Below, piece after piece: positions 1-11,195 of a stretch of DNA of 64,000 nt (positions are counted from its first letter, which is position 1; every line of letters starts with the position of its first letter). Under the pieces are notes generated by a model. It was not told the DNA's origin. It ran no database searches and worked only from the letters and a program-made list of their open reading frames with translations. This DNA is from Pyrenopolyporus hunteri (taxonomy: Eukaryota > Ascomycota > Sordariomycetes > Xylariales > Hypoxylaceae): NCBI GenBank assembly GCA_902806595.1, contig CADCXC010000001.1:558001-622000 (forward strand), written 5' to 3'. A program made the position numbers and the translations under genes.

Positions 1-63
1 GTCTTTGGCTCTTGGCGCAAGTTGCATGAGAAGGGTATGAAGAGCTCTGGCTTATCTTAGATA

Positions 64-1906
64 ATGGCTTCACTCTCACTTAGGAAGCTAGTCATTGTCC
101 CGTTACTAGTGAGCTCGACTTTGGCTCAGTCCGTCAACGAAACTGTTTGGGCTTCTTTCGCATATGTCCTAAACGGCGAGCGCACGGTACAGAGCGAATC
201 CCCTACCTTGACCCCTCTAGGCGCGCAACAGCTCTATTCTCAAGGCTCGCTCTTCAAAGCCCGCTACTTATCTAGTGCTCTATTGTCGGATGAAGACAAC
301 GCTCTTACGACAAACTCGCCTATTGCCGGTATAGAGCGCCAGGCCATTAACAATGACCAACTTTCTATCTATAGTAGCACAGATAGCTACGTAGTCGGGA
401 GCGCTCTAGCTTTCCTCCAGGGGCTCTATCCGCCTACAACCGATACATTTGGCTCCGGTAACAGCGGCGCCAACGAGTCCACGTTAGCTAACGGTACAGC
501 GGTCGAGTACCCCTTGGGTGGTTATCAATACCCAAACATCCGGACTGTTTCATCCACGGACCCGAATTCCGTCTGGTGAGAATCGTACACACCCTAATCA
601 AATTTCTCCCGCGTATTAATAAACATTTAGGGTTAACGGACGCACGTCGTGTACCGAGTACCTGCTGTCGAGTAACGACTTCAGGGATAGCGAGGTCGGG
701 CAACAGATGTATAACTCGACGCTTGACTTCTATAGGAGAACGTGGGCGGAAGTATTTCCGAATACCCTGCCAACCTCCGTCCTAAGCTTTGACTACGCTT
801 ACGACTTATACGAGTACGCGCAGTATGCGTATGACCATAACGAGACAGCGCGCGAAGCTCTCAGCGTGAACCGTCTGGCCGTCCTCCGCGACCTTGCGGA
901 CAAGCAGCAATTCGACCTAAACGGCAACCTGTCGGCGTCCGGGTCGGAACAAGGCGACATGATCCGGGCTGTGGCAGGCCGCACGCTCGCGGCCAAGGTC
1001 GTCGCGCAGCTCAGTGCGCACATGGACTCGAACGCCGAGAGGAACAAGATGACGCTGATGTTCGGGTCCTTCGAGCCCTTCCTGGCCTTCTTCGCGTTGT
1101 CCAACCTGTCGTACTCCGGTCCCTACTCCAGCCTCTTCCAGCGCATCCCCGAGCCCGGCTCCGCCATGGTGTTCGAGCTGTTCTCCACGGGCTCCGACGT
1201 CGAGTACCCTCGCGAGAGCAACACCTGGGTGCGCTTCCTGTACCGCAACGGCACGGCCGCAGACGCCCCGCTTACGGAGTACCCTCTATTCGGCCGCGGT
1301 AACTCGGAGGCGCGCATGCGCTGGGAGGATTTCGAAAATGCTATCGATAGCTTCTCCATCAGGAGCCTGTCGGACTGGTGCAACACGTGCGCCTCCGTCG
1401 CACTATTCTGCAGCGCGCTGACCCACAGCTCGACCAGCTCCGCGGGCAGCGGGAGCGGGAATAGCGGCGGCAACGGCAACGGCAACGCGACCCTCTCGCC
1501 CGCAGTCGCTGGAGTCATCGGCGCCATAACGGCCCTCGGAGTTATCGGCCTGGCTGGCATGACGGCGTTCGTGTTTGGTGGGGTGCGCATCCGCCGCAAG
1601 GGCCCCTCAGATGCCGCCAGACGCCGGAGTAGCTTGGGCGGGTTCAAGGGCGCGGAGAAAATGGCGTCGGATTTGGATGTTTCCGTTGCTAGAAGCGGCG
1701 CAAGGCACGAGCGCGTCGGGAGCTGGGAGCTGGGTAATCCCGGCGCGACGGTTAGAACGATCACCATTCCACCTCCAGTAGCTGCGACCTCCGAGGGCAG
1801 TAAGACCGGCGTGTTTGGGGCCTCTATTAGACGTGATGCGAAAGACGATAATGATGGACTGAGCTTCATAGGAGCCTCACCAGTGGATCCGGTGGAGCGT
1901 GTTTAA
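64..1906 (+). CDS. Histidine-phosphatase-fold membrane protein, catalytic motifs lost
   Basis: Two exons, 64-575 and 631-1906, joined by a 55-bp intron (GTGAGA donor, branch GTATTAAT, TTTAG acceptor), give 595 aa. Residues 1-21 form a signal peptide, the lumenal/extracellular domain follows, then a Gly/Ser/Asn linker, a transmembrane helix at about 462-488 and a basic cytosolic tail: a type I membrane protein. The overall pattern is that of clade-2 histidine acid phosphatases. The family's RHG catalytic triplet is LNG here (residues 36-38, within VLNGERT), and the HD proton-donor motif region reads FGSFEP (GS at 316-317). The phospho-accepting His is therefore absent and ordinary phosphatase chemistry is not expected. 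A receptor, binding or structural role is inference. The start has a signal peptide directly after it. The gene converges on the P450 at 2788. Confidence 0.8.
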
Positions 1907-2787
1907 TCAGATATGGGGAACCCGTAGTCAATACGGCAAAGCGGGTGCCAGCTTTGACTACGACTCTGCTTTGATTTTTCGCTCTCGTTTAACGGGTCTC
2001 ATTCTCTACCATCGTTGATACCCTGGGTCAAGGAAGCTTAGGGGCGCACAAGCGCATTGGTTACCAGGAGTTCGAGTAAACTCGGCGTTAAAGTCCAACC
2101 TATATTCACTTCAAGCTAGGTCCGTTGGTCTGTTTTCATTTTCTCTTAGATGTCGCGTGTGGGCTTTTAGGAGGATGATACCCTTTTCTTCTTACGATCT
2201 TTACGTGGAGCTACGGATTAGTTGGGCTTATTCAGGTGGGCGACAATACTTAGACGTGGGATTCCATGCTGACGAGCTGTTACCCGGTTCAACTTATATC
2301 GGGCCTTTGGCCAAATCTAATACAAGCGCATCCCTAAGCTCATACCTATTTAATTATATGTATCATACGGGAATATCCATTGATCCTATGCTCACCGAAA
2401 CGAAACTTGTAAGATTTTATATGAAGACGGAGACGAAGCCAAGAATAACACCAAAGCATAACCAGGAGTAACGGCCCTCAGCGCAACCATCATTGATCAA
2501 GTCTTACCAGCTGCGTGTATGAGTCCAGTATACAAAACCCGAGAATATATCTACATGTACGTCTACCATTGCCTACTGAATAACCATACGCCCACCTGAC
2601 ACCTGTTAGGAAACGCCCTGGCGCGCCGGTGCCAACGTCATAGACACATCATTAAGTGAAACGCCCGAGTGCGTGGCTTTCGATGAGATAACTCGACAGA
2701 GCAACCACCCCTCCAACTCCCGTCCCCTACGTGGTATTTACGTAGATTTATATCCTCAGGTAAGTAGACGAATAAACTCGACACATC
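1907..2787. other. Convergent intergenic spacer
   Basis: Shared 3' region of the phosphatase-like gene and the convergent P450. An open frame at 2157-2471 (104 codons) has no recognisable motif or start context and is not called. I see no RNA gene or repeat. Confidence 0.6.
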
Positions 2788-4615
2788 TCAACGAGCATCG
2801 ATCAAGCAGCGCTGACTCCTCGGCGACATGAGGAAGTACAAAACGGGCTCCATGTCGTCGTCCGTGAAACCATCGAGAAGGGAGACCTGGGCCTTCGGGA
2901 ACCGTTTGAAGAAGTGTGCGGTTGTCAGGCGTAATTCCGTCTTGGCTAGGTGCAAACCGAGACAAACTATACGAGGTTAGACGGGAAATTTGCTTATGGC
3001 TTCTAGTGGGCTCAACCGGTAATCGGTGCTGAGGTGAATAGAACAAATAAGGTAAAAAGAGAGAGAGAGGGAGAGAGAGAGAAAGAAAAAAAGAAAGAAC
3101 ATACTTCGACTCCCTCCACCCCACGGCATAAACGCGTTCTTCATCTCCTGAGTCGGGTTCTCCCACCTCGAGGGGTCGAACCTAAGCGGGTCCGGGAACG
3201 CATCCGCGATCCTGTGCATGCTGTACGCCTGAACCGACACGGTGTACCCGCCGGGGATGAAATGGCCGGCCATAGTCGCGCCCTCGGGCGGTACTTCGCG
3301 GGGCAGGGCGGTAGGCACGGCGCTGTACAAGCGGAGGGTCTCCTGGATGATTTGGTTGAGGTAGGGCAGCTCCTTGAGGTGCTGGTCCGAGAAGTCGGCG
3401 GGCAGCGTCTCCAGCTCGGCCAGCAGCTTCGCCTTGATGTCGGGGCGCTTGCACACGGCCCAGACGAGGTACGTCAGCGTGTTGGTGGTGGTGTCGCTGC
3501 CGGCTATGATGTACGACATGGCGGTTTCGCGCAGCTCCTCGAAGGACAGCGTGTCGACGTCGTTCTCGCTGGCGCGGTACACCTTCGACAGCAGCGTGGG
3601 CTTGGCATTGCGGCCTTGCTCTTCGACTAGCTTGTAGTGCCGGCCCAGGGACTGCGTGGCGTACAGCTGGATGCGCTCCTGGCTCCGTTTCCCGGCGCTG
3701 ACCACCGGCAGCTTGACGAACGCGCTGATCCGCGTGAGGAACGGGATGATGGATCGGAGAGCCGATGCGAATCCTATCAGTTTCAAGTCGCGCACGTATT
3801 GGTTCTCCTCCTTGTTCTCGAGCATGCGGAACGAAGACCCGAAGCTTAGTTCACCGATCACGTCGGTCGTCAAGTAGAGGAACCAGCGGTAAACATCCTT
3901 CAGCGAAAGGAAATTAAAACAAAATTAGCCGACGATAATCGTGGTCCTATATGAGGGTAACGTACCGTTGCGCCGCGCTCCTCCATCTCTTCAGCCATGC
4001 GTTCGATAGCTAGCCGAATCTTAGACTCTACCACGGGTTTATGGATAGTCAATCCAGTCTCCGACATCTCTGCTGCTAGGAGTCTTCGCTGCCGCCGATG
4101 GTAGTTGACGTCGATGGAGCTGACGATGTTTGGGGGGTCTCTTGGTATGAAGTCTTTATACCACCGCGCTTTACGGAACTCGGTCTTGACATTGAATATC
4201 TGCTGAGCGGCGGCCGTGTCCAGTATGCTGGCTTCGCCGGGCCTGATTCGGACGACGGGGCCTTCAGTTTCACCAAACCCTTAGTTAGCGACTCTATTTC
4301 TTGCATTGGGGAAAGGTCTCCTGCTCAAGTTGATCGACGGACCATATTTCTGGTGGAGCGCGTGAACGTATAGAGGCTGCGTGCCCGTAATCATCTTGTA
4401 TCTCAGGACAACGTCCGTCCATTTCGTATACCAAGGACCCGGCAGTTTCGCCAAGGGGCTACGGAGGACGGAGACGACATACTACAGAAGAGTTAGCGTT
4501 TGTCTGTTGTTTCCGTCCAATGAGAAGACCATTTGGGGATTCATACACCAAGCAAAGCTATGCCTATAGCGATCAACAAGAGCTGGCCGCGCTCGAGGCC
4601 GCCGATTGCGTCCAT
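2788..4615 (-). CDS. Cytochrome P450 monooxygenase, microsomal
   Basis: Five exons on the minus strand (4615-4547, 4481-4343, 4261-3966, 3897-3105, 2966-2788) give 491 aa, the usual length for a fungal microsomal P450. All four introns are GT-AG and in phase (65, 81, 68, 138 bp). Residues 9-23 are a hydrophobic ER anchor, followed by a proline hinge around LPGPW. Then come an LHQKYGPVVR segment, the C-helix HRRQRRLL, the I-helix oxygen-activation motif AGSDTT (300-305), ETLR (354-357), FDPSRW, and the heme loop WGGGSRICLG with Cys434 as heme ligand. The loop's usual leading Phe is Trp427. The last intron carries a pure TC tract on the coding strand (GA-rich on +, about 3059-3096). The substrate cannot be read from sequence. 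The loop resembles fungal P450s of secondary metabolism, but no backbone synthase is nearby. Confidence 0.9.
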
Positions 4616-4857
4616 CTTCTCCTACGACTTTCTTCTCTTCGTGTATTTGGGCGTGTTGAAATGCTATTCATGTAAACGTTGGTCGGTGACTTGAAATTGA
4701 AATTTGATATGTTGATTAACCCTACTGTTGTAGCCAAGAACACCCATCATTATATATCTTAAGAAGAGGTGCTTATGCAGGTAGTCTCCTCTTTTGCTAT
4801 TGGGTCTGACTGAGTGTTTACGCAAGCCACGGCGTACCACGGCTATGGTCACATCCA

Positions 4858-5079
4858 TCACCTACCAGATTCGGGGGGCTCGGGCGCCGAGTTGAACTGC
4901 GACTGCATCGTAAACTTGTAGAGTGGGTTCGTAATCGAATCCCTGCGACGTCTCGCTATTCTCGGCTTCTCGCTTTCAGCCCAGTCCAGCAGATGGGTCA
5001 TTTTCTGGGGAAAGACGGCTTTTGTAAAATATCGGTATGCTTCGGGCCAATCAAAATAGAAGGGATGATCATCGGTAGC
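4858..5079 (-). pseudogene. Possible tyrosinase-like gene fragment
   Basis: On the minus strand a 74-codon open segment begins right after an AG (rc of 5080-5081) and ends at a TGA at 4858. A possible donor GTAGGT lies at 4865-4860. It encodes a run with RRRDSITNPLYKFTM, which recalls the NPLY(K/R)F segment that follows the copper domain in fungal tyrosinases. No copper-binding HxxxH helices or further exons are seen on either side, so if the resemblance is real this is only a remnant. It lies 243 bp upstream of the P450 start on the same strand. The similarity is from memory of the motif and is weak; chance is possible. Confidence 0.25.
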
Positions 5080-6103
5080 CTATCCAGTTGATCTTCGGCT
5101 TCATGCAACCTAGAGCATTACTCATTTTCCCCGAGTGTTATAAACCCGTAGTCCCGTACGGTACGGGGAAATGGTGTGTCGGACTTAGATTCTGGATCTG
5201 TGAAATCCGCGTGCGTTGATTGGTTGAGAGTTGGTAGCGAAGGAGTTGTCAGCGAACGGGATATAAAAAGCTAATTGGAAAGTCATATGAAGGGCCATAC
5301 AAAGTGTTATACGAAATGTGTATTAAAAATGCGTTTATGAGAGATCTAAGGCCGTGCCTTTTAGGGGTCTATTGAACAGTTGAAGGATGTGTCGAAAGCC
5401 TCAGTTGAACGATCTTCCAGTATATCTTTCATAACAACTTACGAGGAATCCTTCTACACCCGTCGATATATCCTTCAAAGTATTACTTTACTATATCTTC
5501 GAACTTATCATTCGACTCATCTCTTACCACTTTTCAATAACCCTTTTGAGGACACCATTATGAAAAATCCTTCTGACTACTATTTATTCGAAGCCTCCGC
5601 GAAACTCATACTTATTAGATAGTAAGTGGGAGGACCTATCGAAGGCCGGTGTCGAATAATAAAATTTGATGTTAAACGGCGTGGTAGCGAGCCCATGTCC
5701 ATGCCTCTCATCTTGAGAGTTCACATTGCGGTTGTTGTATTTAATACCCTTTGGGGACCGACTTCACCGTACCTAGCTACGTAGGTAGACTGTCACGAAA
5801 GTCATTGTTATCACATGAATATAGATAATGTAAGTTGGTCTTGAAGGAATTTAGCTATACATTAAAGATGTTGTCATTGAACCAGACTTCCACGAGGTGG
5901 GAGCGTCGTCGCGGAATCCGGAAAACTGCAAAAGCCCGAGCACAAGCCGATCAGAAACCCGAACACCGCCCTATGACCTGCTTACTTACCTGAGACTTAG
6001 TACGGAACAGCGAAACGAGATAACAAGCGGTAACTACGTGTGCAGGTAATGGGTAGGATCTAAGAAATGGTGGTTTCTTCGCGGCGAATACCGTACGCAA
6101 ACC

Positions 6104-6128
6104 AAAAAAAAAAAAAAAAAAAAAAAAA
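6104..6128 (+). repeat. A25 homopolymer
   Basis: Twenty-five consecutive A residues 65 bp downstream (in gene orientation) of the rad14 stop codon. On the coding strand it is a T run in the 3' UTR or terminator zone. Length is likely to vary between isolates. Confidence 0.9.
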
Positions 6129-6192
6129 GCCTTGTTCGTGTAGGATTTTCTCTGATTACTTAGTTGGGTATCATCATCATCGCCACCATTAT

Positions 6193-7546
6193 CTAAAACT
6201 CCATTTCCTCCACCTCCATGCCGCATGCCGTACACGTCTTAACCGTAGCGCCATCCGCGTTCTCGATGGCTCGTCCCCATTCGTGAACGTGTTTACCGCC
6301 GCTAGAAATCGCGTCGCCAAACTGAGCCTTCCTCCCGGGTGCCGTATCGCCTCCGCCTCCTCCGTCAGGGCCGCCGAGCTTGCCCTTCTGTCTACGATAC
6401 GCATCCGTCCTCGTTCGCTTCTTCAGATCTAGCAGCTTTTCCTTGAACTTGGCCTCCTTCCGCTTCTTCTTCTCCGCTTCGCGACGCTCGAACTCGGCGT
6501 CCAGCGCCTCCGCCGAGCCCCATTTCTTTTCGCCAAACGCATACTCCTCGACTTGATATCGGAGGAACAGCATCATGTCGTGCCAGTGCGACTTGTGCGG
6601 GTTTGGTTTCGAGAGGTGCGGGAGCAGTTCCTCGTCTCTCAGCTCCGGCTCTGTAAGCAGATAGTCCTCCCGGCACTCAGTCTTAGTCAGAAGACTGTAT
6701 TTCTCTGGGTACTTCTCCTTGCAGCCCTTGCACACGGCGCACCCGAACACCTCTTCCCAGACGAAGTCGATTTCGAGACTCCTGCACTCTCGACACCTCT
6801 TCCGATCTTTCTCATCCCGTAGCACACTTAAGCCCGGTTCAAACGGCCCCGATTTTTGCCTTTGGAGTTTCCGTAGAAGTTGTAGCCTCTCCCATTCCTG
6901 CAACGTCATCCCCTTAGGCTTCTCCTCCGACCCCTCACTGGGCCCGCCACCGTTTCCTTTGCCCGCCGCAGTAGATCCCGACATGGCCTTATTCCAGGGA
7001 TCGTCCTCGGCGCTCAGGAAGCCACCCTTCGTATCCGTCATCTTGCCGAAGTCGTAATCTACGAACTTGGTGAACTTCCTCGCCGGCTTGATAGCCCCCT
7101 CGTCCTTATCTCCCTTTGCCTGATCAGCACCGGCAGCATTGCTGCCCTTGACTGGCGAGGCTCCATTGGCGCGACCGTCGCGGCTAGTGGATGGGGTCTC
7201 GCGGACCCGAGCAGTGCCGGATATAGCATCGTGAGCGCGCTTGCGTGTATTCGGGACTTGGACATTATCGCCGGCGACGAAGCCGGACGGAGTACGAGAG
7301 ACGGCGGGAGCGCCGGCCGCGCGGGCGGCGGACTCGTGTTGTTCGCGCAACGCTTTGGCTCGAAGACGATTCTCCTCCTGCGTTTGTGGCTTGATTAGAA
7401 CATGATTCCGGCGTGTAGATCCGCCCGTGCGCTTTGACGGGGTGACTCACAATGCGCCGTGTAATATCGGGCGTAGGAGGGGAGGCGACGGGTCTGGGGG
7501 GGTTCGTAGTTTTCGCCTGCGATGGCGGCGTCGAAGGGCGCTCCAT
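6193..7546 (-). CDS. rad14: DNA repair protein Rad14/XPA homologue
   Basis: Two exons (7546-7451 and 7377-6193) around a 73-bp intron (GTGAGT...CGCAG) give 426 aa. This is the damage-verification and scaffold factor of nucleotide excision repair, acting in the nucleus with RPA, TFIIH and Rad1-Rad10. Evidence is the XPA zinc finger C-X2-C-X17-C-X2-C at Cys227, 230, 248 and 251, followed by the KEKYPEKYSLLTKTE block typical of the family. A long basic helix rich in Lys/Glu/Arg follows, then a C-terminal HxH...CTAC segment that may bind another metal. The N-terminal 200 residues are disordered and contain the short KFVDYDF motif. The protein is longer than human XPA (273 aa) because of this extension. 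The start ATG (7546-7544) opens a proline-rich stretch, and splicing joins it to EENRLRAKA in frame. Confidence 0.93.
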
Positions 7547-8350
7547 TTTGGTATGTGATGTAATTCAGGCGGTTCCAAGGGGGAAAAGAACTTGTAGTTC
7601 CGTATCCCCAATTGAAGGAGAGGAAGATTAAAGGAAGATTAAGAATGTTAATGTTGCCTGCCGCCTTTTAGGCCGGGGTAGGATCTTATCGGGGGGTTAT
7701 TTGCAGTTGATTACAAGTGATTACAGGGGTCAACGTCCAGAACGCCGGTGACGTTGACTGGTTGGCTAGCGCCGCAAAAGGAGAAGAGCTATTGGCAGTT
7801 TACGCCACCCCGGTCTCTGGTGTGCCTAATGTACCTACGTATATGTACTAGGACCACACACCCGCTTTGGAGGTACATGTGTAAGGTATATTAACATAAG
7901 ACACTTCCAAGTTAAATAGGGTGCTATTAAAATAAATACCTAGGTACCTAGGTAGGTAGGTATATCTATAATATAACATATAAAGATGAAGATCACTTAA
8001 CCCGAGACTACCATTTAAATCTACGAATTAGCTCATAAGGTTTCAAAATCTAGATTGTGTATTCGTTGGCGTCTACGTGCATGGGCTGAATGGGTTAATA
8101 CGAAAGAACACGTCTCGAAAAGTCGTCGGGGTTCTTATAGAATCCGACTCCGTACGTACATGAGGCACGAGGTGCGAGGCAGTGGAATAGCGTGAATCGT
8201 GCCAATCATCTATTTGGGTTGCAAAATTTACATGTACCTAGGTATGTAACGGTGCAAAACCCCGGAGACTCGTGGTACCGTCAATCTACGACGTCAAAAC
8301 CGTGTCCCATGTCCCTTGGACCCTTCAGAAATGATTCTACCTTTTCGTGC
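7547..8350. other. rad14 promoter / pho88 3' region
   Basis: No gene seen. It holds a cluster of TACC/GGTA repeats with the palindrome CCTAGGTACCTAGG near 7940-7965, a motif that recurs in most spacers of this window. Confidence 0.6.
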
Positions 8351-9115
8351 CTACTCGTCCTTGACACCGCCCCGACCGGCGCGCTCGGCCGCCTCGACAG
8401 CCTTCTTGTCGCTCTGGGCGGGGCCGCTCTGGAGACCGCCCATGAGGCCAGCAGGCTGCTTGAAGGGACGCTTGAGGTCACCGCTCGCGGGCTGGCCGAA
8501 GAGGTGGATCTTGGCCAGGTTGGACTCGAGAGCGCTCTTGAGCGGGATGATGGACTGGATCAAGAGGGGGTTGGTGTACTTCATGTACAGGTGCATGAAG
8601 CCCATCATGGCAACGCCCATGAGCTGCGATCGGAACAAGTTCTTGAGCTGCTGCGTGTCGTATGCGTGGACGGTGGTCGTCACGAGCTTGCCCTCCTCCG
8701 AGGATCCCATCGGAGCCGGCTCAACATACTTGAGCGTGGTAAGATCTGTAGAGCAAAGTACCTATGTTAGTATGCCCGCCCCGATAGTATTCTAAAAGGA
8801 AAAGCAGAGCAGAGAAAAGCAAAACAAAACATACCCTTCTTCTTGTTGATCTGGTACTGGATGTAGACGTAGATACCGGCGATGATTAAGTTGCTGGCAA
8901 CGTAGAGAATGCGGACCATGTTAAGGACGTTAGGGTCATCGAAGGGGATTCGCTTCGACACCTGCATCATCCCAAGGATGATGATGATGTTGGTCCTATT
9001 CAAGATTCTGTCAGTTACTGCGTAATTCGAATAATTCGAACACGTGCGCGAGAGAGTGCGCGAGAGAGTGCGAGTAGGACGAAGAAACGTACACTTGGGG
9101 GCTCAGTCCAGCCAT
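8351..9115 (-). CDS. pho88: Pho88/Snd3 family ER membrane protein
   Basis: Three exons (9115-9093, 8995-8835, 8745-8351) give 192 aa, the normal family size. The two introns (97 and 89 bp) are in phase. For intron 1 I chose the TAG acceptor at 8998-8996, which gives MAGLSPQVTN and fits the family start better than the upstream CAG. Pho88/Snd3 is an ER membrane component of the SND (SRP-independent) targeting route for tail-anchored and other membrane proteins, and was first linked to phosphate transport in yeast. Visible features are a hydrophobic IIIILGMM stretch at the N-terminus, a transmembrane helix around VRILYVASNLIIAGIYVYIQY and then INKKKD. A conserved amphipathic LFRSQLMGVAMMGFMHLYMKY region follows, with a charged, Gly-rich C-terminal tail. 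Confidence 0.9.
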
Positions 9116-10406
9116 TTTGTCGTCGGCGCAAGAACGGCAATGTGAAATACTTTGGAGATTTGTGAGTAGGAGGCTGCTTTGGGCGGCGGGACGAGGCTCC
9201 AAGCTTTTTGTCGCTGTTTGTCGAGATGCGCGAGGCTTTAGGCCGCTCTGAAGAAGTGAGGAAAATTCAGAGAAACGGCGGATGGAGAGGCGCGCAATTG
9301 GAATGTCGCAATAAAATTATTTGTTCAGGACGGATCTGGTTAGGTAAGGCGGGTGGGTACCTGCGTACTTCGAGGGCTTATCGAAGGACTTCGTCGAGTT
9401 CTGGCCACGTTCCGTTGTCTTGGTTCAACAAAAATCTCCCCAGGCGTGTTACGTAATATGGACTCGGTCCATCCCTCAACCTGTATGGGTCGGTTAGGTA
9501 ATCATTCTAGGTGCCTGCGTGCGTGCAGTGTGTACATAGGTACCTAGATACCTAGCAGATACCTACGCGACGGTGCTGTACGTGTATAGGCAGGTACCTA
9601 GGTACATGTACATGTGGGTGGGTATATTTATACCCCACCGTTCCCGTTGTAGATTCTAAGATCTACGAAGTCAAGTCATTCACCGAGACTGAACAATCGA
9701 TATCGAGAGAAGGCCTCAACAATGGTCTAGGATAGAGCCGATACCTACTAAAGTATCCCAATTATGATGTATCGACACTGTTCTACTGGGCCCTACCCAA
9801 AACAAGTGATTGGCACGGCGAACCGTGAACCAACACCACCATACGCCCAGTGCCGGATAAAAGCAATCAGGCGTTCTTCATCTTCAACGTGCAAATTCGC
9901 AAGATTAACGTAAGAACAAGTACCTGGGGAGGCCGGTCAAAGCGCTCGACCTCCCTCTTATTCACACGTGGAAAGGGGATCGCTCTTTCAAGTACCAAAC
10001 GGTACTTCACTATGCCGTCTCCTAGTGAATCTCATAGATCCGTATGACTGTTCTTCTGGTATATTCTCCCCCTTTGCTGGGGACTGTGCGGGCTGACACT
10101 CCGTTGATATGTGGGGCCCCGCGTGCTTGAGTACTTCAAAGCCCATTCACCGTCGACGTTGTTTGCTCTCGCAGGAATCTCACAGTGCAGCAAAGCAATC
10201 AACAGGAACCCCTTGCTCTGCTTCTCCTCGCACTGGACATCCCACCTACAAAGCGACACGCCAGATATCTGCGTGGTTCTACACCGTGTAGAGGGTGCGA
10301 AAATGGCATCTAGTTGCCTATAAATACAACCATGTGTCTCCTCATTAAGGCCTGTTTTGAATCCCACCAGTCCGGCAAGAGATACAAGACAAGAAGGGAT
10401 CCCACC
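9116..10406. other. Divergent promoter region
   Basis: Spacer between the divergently transcribed pho88 and the unrecognised gene at 10407. It contains GGTA/TACC repeats around 9538-9604 and no open frame with recognisable content. The right end carries the TATA-like site listed separately. Confidence 0.5.
10319..10326 (+). promoter_or_regulatory. TATA box candidate
   Basis: TATAAATA lies 81 bp upstream of the ATG at 10407 and only 6 bp upstream of an in-frame ATG at 10332. That spacing is the main reason for preferring 10407 as the start of the next gene. Confidence 0.45.
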
Positions 10407-11195
10407 ATGTTCGGCAACACATCCCTAAACAAGGATACTCCACCATCTCTAGAGCGATTCTTCATCTATCCTTCCCACTCACCCTTCGCGGTTGGATCAC
10501 CGACCCCGCCGGAACCGCAAATGTGTACATGTCACCAGTGCACAGTAACAAGGCTATCCCAGCGTATGGACATTAGGCTGGTTCCCTCGCCCGGAGCCGC
10601 CACAAGCGACGAGGCCGCAAACCCCCCAAGCGATCGCCCTAGAGCGAGGAATCACGACAAGAACAACACGAAGAAGCCGGACGTAGAATCCCAGAAGAGG
10701 CGTCAGCAAGGGACCGATAAGGCGCAACCGCCCACCACATCTGCGCAACCGCTCGCCACATCTGCGTACCCGCGTCCGGACATGGCGTACCCCGAGGTCT
10801 ACGTCTACCCCAACACATTGAGCCACATCACATTCCCGGTCGTCAACTATAGCAAGGCATACCGAGCCCAGCAATCGTCGTCCCGTCCGGTATGCTCCCT
10901 GGCCATCTCACCACAATGCGCAAAGCCGGAGGACTTCGAAACGGCGTTGTCGCCTCCGGGCTCCGGCCTTATTGTCGTGGCACGACTATCCAAAACGAAG
11001 AAGACAGCTCCGCTGAGCACTTTCAAGGACGTGGAGGAGCTCCGTAGAGAGTCTATACAGCTGGAAGTATGGGACGAGGCTGCGGCGAAGACGCGTGCGA
11101 AGAATGAGACGGATGCCGAAGCCGACTTTGGGAACGTACCCGACAAAGCCGAAGCTGCGGCGTCGAAGAAGAAGGGGAAGGGCAGAGGCTATTGA
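10407..11195 (+). CDS. Unrecognised basic, low-complexity protein
   Basis: Single-exon frame of 262 aa from the ATG at 10407, which has a good context (CCCACCATG). An in-frame ATG at 10332 would add 25 residues but sits on top of the TATA-like site. I do not recognise the family. Residues about 35-45 carry a CTCHQC double-Cys motif. Residues about 65-120 are a disordered Pro/Ser/Lys/Gln region with a duplicated PPTTSAQPLATSA phrase. The C-terminal half contains a more ordered stretch (ALSPPGSGLIVVARLSKTKK) and then a helical acidic segment, ending in a KKKGKGRG tail. Base composition matches neighbouring genes. Possibly nuclear because of the basic tail, but that is a guess. Confidence 0.55.
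   Translation: MFGNTSLNKDTPPSLERFFIYPSHSPFAVGSPTPPEPQMCTCHQCTVTRLSQRMDIRLVPSPGAATSDEAANPPSDRPRARNHDKNNTKKPDVESQKRRQQGTDKAQPPTTSAQPLATSAYPRPDMAYPEVYVYPNTLSHITFPVVNYSKAYRAQQSSSRPVCSLAISPQCAKPEDFETALSPPGSGLIVVARLSKTKKTAPLSTFKDVEELRRESIQLEVWDEAAAKTRAKNETDAEADFGNVPDKAEAAASKKKGKGRGY

Larger units (their letters stand above)
4616..6192. other. Intergenic region between P450 and rad14
   Basis: Upstream region of the P450 and downstream region of rad14. It includes a possible gene scrap at 4858-5079 (separate entry) and a 25-base A run at 6104-6128 just downstream of the rad14 stop codon. An 80-codon open frame at 5380-5622 has no recognisable motif. Confidence 0.5.

Noticed and set aside
1123..1869. 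248-codon minus-strand open frame
   Set aside because: Antisense shadow of the phosphatase-like gene's second exon; Pro/Leu-rich artefact of GC-rich codons.
2157..2471. 104-codon plus-strand open frame
   Set aside because: Between two convergent genes, no motif, no splice-linked exons, and coding-like bias not evident.
10332..10406. Upstream start codon for the unrecognised gene
   Set aside because: It lies 6 bp after a TATA-like box, leaving no room for a leader; ATG 10407 has better context.
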